Below, one piece after another: positions 52,256 through 60,700 of a stretch of DNA of 64,000 bases. The stretch is from UBA6163 sp041753075 (GTDB taxonomy: Bacteria > Planctomycetota > Planctomycetia > Pirellulales > Pirellulaceae): positions 1 through 64,000 of the forward strand of contig JBGSVE010000054.1 of the NCBI GenBank assembly GCA_041753075.1. Direction: 5' to 3'. Both the position numbers and the translations under genes were made by a program. Each line of letters starts with the position of its first letter. The stretch's first letter is position 1. The notes beneath the pieces are model-generated. The model saw nothing but the letters and a program-made list of their open reading frames with translations, had not been told where the DNA came from and searched no databases.

Positions 52256-53149
52256 GTGAAGTCTCTGATCTCGATTCGATTTCTGGCGCTGGTCGGCAGC
52301 ACGATTTTGTCGATTGCAGGCAGCAATCTGTTCGCCGATGAATTGGGCAAACCGAAAAAGGATGCTGCATTCGTTCGCGTCAGCAAACTCGAAAACAAAG
52401 CACCCAAGGGATTAGAAACGGCGATCGTTCGCTATGTCGGTGTCGAAGGCACGAAGTATGCCGGCCAAACCGTCGATTTGGTTGGCGTCGTTCATATTGG
52501 CCAACGGGAATACTACCAAGAGCTACGATCGCGGTTGGCCCAGTACGATGTGGTGCTTTACGAATTGGTCGCGCCGGACGGCACGCGGATTCGACCCGAA
52601 GACCTTGCCGAGCGACGTTCAGTGTTGGCGTCGATGCAAACCGGCATGAAGGACATGCTCAACCTCGAGTATCAACTCGAACACATCGATTACCTGGCCG
52701 AGAATTTTCGTCACGCCGACATGAGCCCTGATGAGTTTATGGAGGACATGGCAAATCGCGGTGACGATCTGTGGAAAATGTTCGCGCGAATGATGGGCGC
52801 GGGCCTGGCGACCCAGGCTGCATCGGGCGGCGACGCAGGATTGTTGATCGCGCTAATGAGTTCGGACCGTTCGATGAAATTGAAACAAGTGATGGCCAAG
52901 CAGTTGACCGACGTGGATGCGGTCACCGCGGGAATGGATGACGCCAGCGGCGAGAACACGCTAATAAAAGGGCGCAATCGCAAGGCGTTTGAAGTCTTGA
53001 AACAAGAGCTCGACGCCGGCAAAAAGTCGATCTCCGTGTTTTATGGCGCTGGCCATTTAAGCGACATGGCCGATCGATTGGAGAAAGATTATGGCATGAA
53101 GGCAACGACAACAACCTGGTTGACCGCCTGGGATTTGCAACGCAACTAG
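52256..53149 (+). CDS. TraB/GumN-family secreted or periplasmic protein
   Basis: 297 residues from GTG 52256, preceded by AAGGA. N-terminal signal peptide (about 8-26). The conserved TraB pattern is present: VDLVGVVHIGQREYYQEL, followed by YDVVLYELV, and a C-terminal GAGHLSDMADRLEKDYGMK. TraB-like proteins share an EreA/ChaN-like fold; some are proposed metalloproteases or heme/pheromone-processing proteins, but no substrate is known here. No metal is inferred with confidence. Confidence 0.68.
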   Translation: MKSLISIRFLALVGSTILSIAGSNLFADELGKPKKDAAFVRVSKLENKAPKGLETAIVRYVGVEGTKYAGQTVDLVGVVHIGQREYYQELRSRLAQYDVVLYELVAPDGTRIRPEDLAERRSVLASMQTGMKDMLNLEYQLEHIDYLAENFRHADMSPDEFMEDMANRGDDLWKMFARMMGAGLATQAASGGDAGLLIALMSSDRSMKLKQVMAKQLTDVDAVTAGMDDASGENTLIKGRNRKAFEVLKQELDAGKKSISVFYGAGHLSDMADRLEKDYGMKATTTTWLTAWDLQRN

Positions 53150-53201
53150 GCTCTTTTTAGTTACAATCGGGCTCTTCTACCTACTTTGCAAGCCCCTTCC
53201 C

Positions 53202-55955
53202 ATGATGTCGCGACTTTCGATTGCCAGTGTTGTCCTGCTCGCCGGCGCGCTGCCGCCCGCCATGGCGTCCGCAGACGAAAAACTAAACGTCGTCGTCTTT
53301 CTTTCGGATGACCACACGATTACCGATTCGTCGTTGTACGGCAAAGGTGACATTCCCACGCCGAACATGGACCGCGTCGCGGCCGCCGGGATGACGTTCG
53401 ATAGCGCCTTTGTGGTCTCGCCGTCGTGTGCCCCCAGCCGCGCAGCGCTCTTGACCGGACTGATGCCACAACACAACGGAGCCGAACCGAACCATTCCCG
53501 GCCCAAAGCCGAAATAAAGAAGTTGCCTGCCTATTTTCATGACCTGGGCTACGAGGTTGTCTCGTTCGGCAAGGTTGGCCACTACGCCCAAACACCCGAA
53601 TACGGATTCGATTTCGCCAAACATTTCACTTACCACGACGACGTCGCGGTAGCCGAAGCGAACACATGGCTTGAAGCGCGGAACAGCGACAAGCCGTTGT
53701 GTTTGTTCGTGGGCACGAATTGGCCGCACGTGCCCTGGCCCAACGAAAGTTCGTTCGATCCCGACGCCGTGGTCTTGCCGCGTAAACATGTTGATACACC
53801 GGAGACGCGACTGGCTCGTGCTGCCTATTGTGAAGCCGTTAAAACAATGGACTCGGAATTAGGCAGCGTGTTTGACACGGCTTACAAGAAGCTCGGCACC
53901 AATACGTTGTTCCTGCATACAAGCGATCACGGTGCGCAGTGGCCGTTTGGAAAATGGAATCTGTATGACGATGGATTGCGGACACCGTTGATTGTCACTT
54001 GGCCAGGAAAAATTGCCGCTGGCCTGCGGACCGACGCGATGGTGACTTGGGTAGACATTTTGCCAACCATCGTCGAAGCGGCCGGCGGGGCAATGCCGAC
54101 GGGGCTGGATGGCAAATCGTTCATGCCGGTGCTGACGGGTCAATACGACAAACATCGCGATCGCGTGTTTGCCACGCACAGCGGCGATGGCAGCATGAAC
54201 GTTTTTCCGATGCGATCGGTGCGCGATGGCCGCTACAAATACATATTGAATCTGCATCCCGAGTTCAAATTTCTGTCGCACGTCACGCAGAAGCCAGGCG
54301 ACACGGGCTATTGGCCATCGTGGGTTCAAGCGGCCAAAACCGATGCCTCCGCCGCCGAGAAGGTTAGAAAATACACCCAGCGTCCGCTCGAAGAGTTGTA
54401 TGACTTGGACGCCGATCCGCAGGAATGGGTCAACCTGGCGAATGATCCGGCGCATTCCGACACGGTTATCAAAATGTCCGCTACGCTCACCGCGTGGATG
54501 GACGAAATGGGCGATAAGAGGACCGTGTTCGGGACTCCAACGCTGTTGCCTCGCACGGGTCCAGCGCCGAACGTGATCAGTCTGTTCATTGATGATATGG
54601 GATGGTCCGACTTGTCTTGTTTTGGCAATACCGAGGTCGCCACACCGCACATCGATCGACTCGCCGCTGAAGGCATTCGCTTTACCCAGTTCTACGTGAA
54701 CTCACCGATCTGTTCGCCGTCGCGGACCGCGCTGACAACAGGCCAATACCCGGCGCGGCATCGCATCACCTCGTTCTTGGACAATCGCCGCAACAATGAT
54801 GCGCGCGGCATGGCGCAGTGGCTCGCTGGTGACGCACCGACGCTCGCCAAGATGCTGAGCGCCAGCAGTTACCGCAGCGGCCATTTCGGCAAGTGGCACA
54901 TGGGCGGCCAGCGTGACGTCGGCGAGGCACCGCTAGTTACCGAGTACGGCTTTGCAACTTCGCTCACCAACTTTGAAGGTCTTGGTCCGCGCGTGTTGCC
55001 ATTGTGCGATGCCTACGATGGCAAACCCGCACATCAGCACGCACTGGGCAGTGACAAATTGGGACACGGACCGATTCGCTGGGCCGATCGTTCGACCATC
55101 ACCGGTGAGTTCACTGGCCAAGCAATCAAGTTCATCGACGAATCGGTCGGCCAAAACAAACCGTTCTTCGTCAACATTTGGCCCGACGATGTTCACTCGC
55201 CATTCTTTCCGCCGCAAGCGCTGCGCAATGACGAAGCGAAACGCGCGCTGTATTTGTCTGTGTTGCAAGCGATGGACGATCAATTGGCCGTGTTGTTTGA
55301 CCACATTCGCGACGACGAGAAATTGCGTGACAACACGATCGTGCTGTTGTGCAGCGATAATGGGCCCGAGCCCGGAGCGGGAAAGTCCGCACACTTGCGC
55401 GGCAGCAAGGGGCAATTGTACGAAGGTGGCATTCGCAGCCCATTGATCGTTTGGGCACCCGGATTGATGAATCAAAGCGCCGTCGGCTCAACCAACCATA
55501 CCGCGATTTTGTCATCGGTTGATCTGGTCGCGTCGCTGCGATCACTCGGCCATGGCGAGGCCCCCGAGGGCTATAAACCCGACGGCGAAGACTTGTCCGC
55601 AGTCTTGTTGGGGTTGAGTTCGGGTTCACGTAGCGAGCCGTTGTTTTGGCGACGGCCGCCTGATCGCGGTGCGATGGTGGTCAAGCCCGATACGCCGCCG
55701 GTCGACATGCCTGATCTTGCCGTTCGTGAAAAGAACTGGAAGCTGCTTTGCAACATCGATGGCAGCGGCGTCGAGCTCTACGATCTCAGTTCCGACGAAG
55801 CGGAATTCGATAATGTCGAGTCAACCCATCGCAAGCTCGCCGGCCGATTGAAACGACTTGCCCTGGCGTGGAACGCGGGCTTGCCCGAGGACGGCGTCGC
55901 AGCGGGGATGAAGTGGGTCAATCCACCACAGCCAGCCAAAGCGGCCGGCCGCTAG
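53202..55955 (+). CDS. two-domain sulfatase with two formylglycine sites
   Basis: 917 residues with a signal peptide (about 1-24). Two complete sulfatase domains are joined in one chain. Domain 1 (about 28-455): VVFLSDDHTITDSS, nucleophile motif SCAPSRAALLTG with Cys76, and HTSDHGAQWPFGKW. Domain 2 (about 458-915): LFIDDMGWSDLSC, SPICSPSRTALTTG with Cys504, GHFGKWHMGG and LLCSDNGPEPG. Both sites keep C-x-P-S-R, the sequence converted to formylglycine. Sulfatases hydrolyse sulfate esters, for example on algal polysaccharides, and are abundant in planctomycetes, but normally occur as separate proteins. It is followed at 3 bases by the DUF4254 gene. I see no stop or frameshift between the two halves. 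Confidence 0.88.
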   Translation: MMSRLSIASVVLLAGALPPAMASADEKLNVVVFLSDDHTITDSSLYGKGDIPTPNMDRVAAAGMTFDSAFVVSPSCAPSRAALLTGLMPQHNGAEPNHSRPKAEIKKLPAYFHDLGYEVVSFGKVGHYAQTPEYGFDFAKHFTYHDDVAVAEANTWLEARNSDKPLCLFVGTNWPHVPWPNESSFDPDAVVLPRKHVDTPETRLARAAYCEAVKTMDSELGSVFDTAYKKLGTNTLFLHTSDHGAQWPFGKWNLYDDGLRTPLIVTWPGKIAAGLRTDAMVTWVDILPTIVEAAGGAMPTGLDGKSFMPVLTGQYDKHRDRVFATHSGDGSMNVFPMRSVRDGRYKYILNLHPEFKFLSHVTQKPGDTGYWPSWVQAAKTDASAAEKVRKYTQRPLEELYDLDADPQEWVNLANDPAHSDTVIKMSATLTAWMDEMGDKRTVFGTPTLLPRTGPAPNVISLFIDDMGWSDLSCFGNTEVATPHIDRLAAEGIRFTQFYVNSPICSPSRTALTTGQYPARHRITSFLDNRRNNDARGMAQWLAGDAPTLAKMLSASSYRSGHFGKWHMGGQRDVGEAPLVTEYGFATSLTNFEGLGPRVLPLCDAYDGKPAHQHALGSDKLGHGPIRWADRSTITGEFTGQAIKFIDESVGQNKPFFVNIWPDDVHSPFFPPQALRNDEAKRALYLSVLQAMDDQLAVLFDHIRDDEKLRDNTIVLLCSDNGPEPGAGKSAHLRGSKGQLYEGGIRSPLIVWAPGLMNQSAVGSTNHTAILSSVDLVASLRSLGHGEAPEGYKPDGEDLSAVLLGLSSGSRSEPLFWRRPPDRGAMVVKPDTPPVDMPDLAVREKNWKLLCNIDGSGVELYDLSSDEAEFDNVESTHRKLAGRLKRLALAWNAGLPEDGVAAGMKWVNPPQPAKAAGR

Positions 55956-55958
55956 AGT

Positions 55959-56582
55959 ATGCCTTACCCATCCATGATTTCAATCGCCGAGCTGGCGGAA
56001 ATGCAGATGCGTTTGGTCGCAGCGTGGCATCGCGAACGCGTCGATCTTGATTCAGCCGTGTTTGAATCGCTGGTGATAAAAAACCATGACATCAATTTTC
56101 GGTTGTGGCATGAAGAAGACCAAGCGCGCGACCCTGAGGCCACCGACGTGATCATTGCGGGTGTTAAACGACGCATCGATGCGCTCAATCAACAACGCGC
56201 CAATTCGATCGAGATGATTGACGACGCGATCGCCACGCAACTCGCCGCCGCAGAGATCGATGCACCTGCCGATTTGCCGACCAACACCGAGACGCCGGGC
56301 AGCGCGATTGACCGCTTGTCGATTCTGGCGCTGCGATGTTTTCATCTTGCCGAGCAATGTGACCGCATCGAGATTGATGCGATATTGAGAGCGCGGGTCA
56401 GTCAATCGTTGGCAATTGCCGCCAGCCAGCGGGCCGGTTTAATCGTGTCGCTGGAGCGATTGATTACCGAAGTTTTTTCAGGTCGCAAGGCCCACCGCAC
56501 GTTCCGGCAACTGAAAATGTATAACGACCCAGAACTAAATCCGGCCGTTTATTGCCATCAAGCGACGCGGAAAACCAACTGA
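55959..56582 (+). CDS. DUF4254 family protein
   Basis: 207 residues. Matches the DUF4254 pattern: INFRLWHEEDQARDPEATD near 46-64, then IDRLSILALRCFHL near 113-126. No signal peptide or membrane segment. Function is not established; such proteins are often encoded next to glycosyltransferases or hydrolases. It lies 3 bases after the double sulfatase stop and directly adjacent to the next gene (TGA then ATG). Confidence 0.7.
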   Translation: MPYPSMISIAELAEMQMRLVAAWHRERVDLDSAVFESLVIKNHDINFRLWHEEDQARDPEATDVIIAGVKRRIDALNQQRANSIEMIDDAIATQLAAAEIDAPADLPTNTETPGSAIDRLSILALRCFHLAEQCDRIEIDAILRARVSQSLAIAASQRAGLIVSLERLITEVFSGRKAHRTFRQLKMYNDPELNPAVYCHQATRKTN

Positions 56583-57674
56583 ATGTTTATCGTCAACTTG
56601 ATCGCAATGGCGTTGCTTTGCGGCGGTTCGCTGTTGAGCTTGAGCACGCATCCCCACTGGTTCATTCGCGCTTGGGATTTTCCGCGACTGCAGATCGTTG
56701 TCGTCGGCTTAGTCATCACGCTGCTGCACTTCGGCCTTAGTCGTTTTTGGCACCAATCGCCGGCGGTAATCTCGGCTGCAGTAATCTCGGCAATGTTGTT
56801 CCTCGTCGGCTTTCACGGATTTCGTATTTATCCCTACACGCCTTTGGCAGCGACGCAGGCGAAGTCGGCATCAGGTGGAACTATCGCGGCAGATTCTTTG
56901 TCGATGATTCGAGTGGTGGTATCGAATATCGAACAAGAGAATTCGCATTACGAACGATGGATGTCAACGATCCGGCAAGCGGACCCGGATCTATTGATCG
57001 TGTTGGAAATCAATGACCGCTGGGTGACTGCGGTTAGTTCGCTGGTCGACAAATTTCCGCACCAGGTAATTCAACCCCAAGACAACTGGTACGGAATGAT
57101 GTTGTTGTCGAAGTATCCGATCGAATCTAGCAAGGTTCACTTTTTGGTCCAGGACGACATTCCTTCGATCGACGCAACCATTCGGTTGGCCGATGAACAA
57201 TCAATTCGTGTCGTCGGCGTTCACCCACGTCCGCCGGAACCGATTCGCGACACGGACGCCACGGCGCGTGACGCGGAGTTAATGCTGTGGGGACGCGAAC
57301 TCGAAGAAGAATCTCGACCGGTCATCATTGGTGGCGATTTGAATGACGTAGCCTGGTCGGAAACGACACGTTTGTTCATGCGAATCAGCGGTCTGCTTGA
57401 TCCGCGCCGCGGCCGGGGCTTTTTTAATACCTTCAATGCGAATCATTGGTGGATGCGATTTCCGCTGGACCATATTTTTCATTCCACTCATTTCGCTGTT
57501 CGCGGCATCAAGCGATTGCCGAATGTCGGCTCGGATCATTTTCCAATTCAGATTGACTTGCAGTTCGAGCCATCGAAGCAGTCGCAACATGAGGTGCTAA
57601 AGGAAAAGCCCAGCGATGACGAAGAGGCGGACGACCGCGTCGAACGAGCCCAGGTCGATCTGCGACCACTTTGA
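56583..57674 (+). CDS. membrane-anchored endonuclease/exonuclease/phosphatase family protein
   Basis: 363 residues. Three N-terminal membrane helices (about 2-20, 33-53, 60-77) precede an EEP domain with VVVSNIEQEN, LIVLEIND, IIGGDLNDVAW, FPLDHIFHST and a final GSDHFPIQID, the DNase I-type metal and catalytic set (Glu, Asp-Asn pair and His). Family members are phosphodiesterases or phosphatases; the substrate is unknown. The active site should face outside the cytoplasm if the helices are standard. It has a charged, disordered C-terminal tail. Confidence 0.8.
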   Translation: MFIVNLIAMALLCGGSLLSLSTHPHWFIRAWDFPRLQIVVVGLVITLLHFGLSRFWHQSPAVISAAVISAMLFLVGFHGFRIYPYTPLAATQAKSASGGTIAADSLSMIRVVVSNIEQENSHYERWMSTIRQADPDLLIVLEINDRWVTAVSSLVDKFPHQVIQPQDNWYGMMLLSKYPIESSKVHFLVQDDIPSIDATIRLADEQSIRVVGVHPRPPEPIRDTDATARDAELMLWGRELEEESRPVIIGGDLNDVAWSETTRLFMRISGLLDPRRGRGFFNTFNANHWWMRFPLDHIFHSTHFAVRGIKRLPNVGSDHFPIQIDLQFEPSKQSQHEVLKEKPSDDEEADDRVERAQVDLRPL

Positions 57675-57773
57675 CAGCGATACCGCACCCGATCCACTGG
57701 AGAAACCCAGCGACCGCCGATAGAATCCTAAATTCGTTCGCTTGGAATTTTTGTGTGTAGAGACGACGGATTA

Positions 57774-60700
57774 ATGAACATTGCCGCTGCTGACAATGCG
57801 TCAACGGACGAACCCAGGCCGGTCGTCGTTGGTATTGGTGGTGGGCCCAGTAGTTGGGCAGTTGCCAGACGGATTATCGCCGACTACCGCGATTCGGCTG
57901 CGGTTGATTTGCCGGCGACGGCGTTCGTTTTGGCCATTGGGTCTGCAGCACCGAGTGATTCTTCGCCTACAACAAGGGAACTGCCCCTCGATGGCTTGAT
58001 CACGCTCTTCGCCGATCAATCGATTGCCCTCGAAGCGGGCTGCGTTTATGCGCCCGCGATGGGCGTCGCAGCGGAGATTCGCGGTGGCAGGTTGACCGCC
58101 GTGTCATTGGCAAGTGACGAACAAGCGGCACCGATCGACCACCTGTTTGCGAGCATTGCTGTGCATTGCAAAGAGTTTTCCGTGGGGATCATTTTATCAG
58201 GTGCTGGAACCGACGGCACATTGGGGCTGCGGGCGATTGGCGACATTGGCGGCATGACAATTGCCCAAGAAATCGATAGTGCGGACGAGCGATCGATGCC
58301 ACAAGCCGCCGCCACGTTGGGGACTGTGGATCACGTGCTGTCGCCCGACCAGATCCCGGTCGAGATTCTCCATTATGCCCAGCACATGCAAGAGCTAGAC
58401 GATATCGACGATTCGAGCGACTTAAATCGCCAAATCATCGTCGCGATCCCACGCATTGCCGCAGCGGTTGAGAAGCACACGCAGAATGACTTCAAACATT
58501 ACAAAACGACGACGCTGACCCGCCGCATCCGCCGCCGGATTCATGTGCTGAAGTTGAACACGGTCGAAGCCTATATTGATTTGCTGCAGACCTCGCGCGA
58601 GGAAGCCTTGCGTTTGTTCCGTGACTTGTTGATCAGCGTGACGGCGTTTTTTCGCGACCCGAAAGCGTTTGATTCCTTGGCGCGGGACGTGTTGGTGCCG
58701 CTGGTCCAGCGCCACGAAGGCGACGCACCGCTACGGGTTTGGGTTCCGGGATGTGCCACCGGCCAGGAGGCTTACTCGATTGCGATGCTGCTGGTCGAAG
58801 TCATCGAACAGGTGAACAAAAAAGTCAGCGTGCAGATTTTTGCGACGGACCTTGACGAACGAGCGCTATCAGTCGCACGCACAGGCGGTTACCCGATCGG
58901 TATCCAGGACGAAGTCGTCGAGCCGCGTTTGTTAAAGTTTTTTGTCAAACGCGGCAGTCGGTATTTCGTGACGAAGCGAATCCGCGACATGATTGTGTTC
59001 TCGGCGCACAATTTGATCAGCGACCCGCCGTTCACGAAGGTTGATTTAATCTCTTGTCGCAATCTGCTGATCTATCTGGGCAGCCATCTGCAAAAAAAAT
59101 TGATACCGCTGTTTCATTACGCGACTAGGCCAGGTGGGTATCTTTTTCTGGGGCCCGCCGAGACGCTGTCGGTAAACAAAGAACTGTACCGGGTGCTGCA
59201 GGCCAAACATCGACTCTACCAACGCCGCGTCACCGCGCTTGATCGCGCCGCGACACTCGATGTGCCGATCATGAATCTGAATCGGTTCGGCGTCGAAATC
59301 GATTCATCGTCAGGCGAAGTCGATCTGTTTCGTTTCGCCCAGCAGATCATCCTTGGCGAATTTTCGCCGCAGTGGACCGTCGTCGACGATGCAGGTCAGA
59401 TTCAAACATTGTCATCCGATCCGACTCCGTTCCTGAAAATGTCGGGCGGCCAATTCAAGAACAACGTTATCTCGATGGCCCACGAGAACTTGCGAATCGG
59501 TTTGCGGGCGGCGTTCAGCGAAGCGAAGAAACATCGACGCCGTTCATTGGCTCAAGATATGTCGGTGCCCGTCGAAGGTGGGCTGCAGCGCGTCCACGTC
59601 ACTGTGCAACCGATGCCGGAAATGGGCGAGGACTCCAGTTTGCACTTGGTCGTTTTTCATCGCATCGGGACGCCGCTGCAATTGGACAGCGAATCCGGCG
59701 AGCTGCGCGGCGGAATTGCCGCGTCGAAGGTTGTCGATTCGTCGGCGGGCCAAGCGATCGAGCAACTTGAACTTGAATTGACGCGAACTCGCGAAGCGCT
59801 CGAACGCACCGTTCAAGAGTTGGAAACATCGAACGAAGAACTGAAGTCGACCAACGAAGAATTGTTGTCGATGAACGAGGAGCTGCAATCGGCGAATGAG
59901 GAATTGGAAACGTCGAAGGAGGAGTTGCAGACGTCGAACGAAGCCTTGGTACAACGCAACAATGACATTCAAAACCTGCTGAGAAGTACCCAAATCGCAA
60001 CAGTTTTTTTGGACAACGATTTGCGCATTCGTGGTTTCACTCCCGCAGTTGGCGAGATTTACGATTTGGTCGAAACCGATGTGGGGCGGCCGTTGGAGAA
60101 ATTTGTTGCCGAAATCCAACCGATGCCGCCGCTACCGCGCCCGTCGTCGTTGGCCGATGATGCGTTGATCGAAGAAACGATTGGATCGTCGCAAGGGAGA
60201 ACCTATATTCGACGCACGATCCCGTATCGTGCGCCCGGCGGCGACAATGACGGTATTGTCGTGACGTTCAGCGATGTGACGGAGTTAAGCAACAGCCAAC
60301 AATTGTTTAAATCGCTCGTCGATGTATCGGCTCAAATTGTTTGGATTACCGCAGCCAACGGCATGGTCATGGAAGACTCGCCCAGTTGGCGCGAGTTCAC
60401 GGGCCAAACTTACAAGCAATGGATCGGTAGTGGTTGGGCCGATGCGATTCACCCCGAGGATCGACAGCCGACCTTGGACGCGTGGCAACAAAGCGTTAAG
60501 TCCGGCGAGCCGTTTAGCGTCGAATATCGATTGCAACATCACAGCGGCGACTACCAATGGACCCACGTTCGAGCCGTCGCGAACCGTTTGGCCAGCGGCC
60601 AGATCTATCGCTGGGTCGGTATGAACACTGATATCGATGAACGAAAAAGTGCCGAGGCCGAACTGCAACGCAGCAACGATCTGATCCGCACGATTGCCGA

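Noticed and set aside
53202..55955. Possible split of the double sulfatase into two genes
   Set aside because: The frame is continuous from 53202 to 55955 with no stop, and no second ribosome site or leader appears before the second domain.
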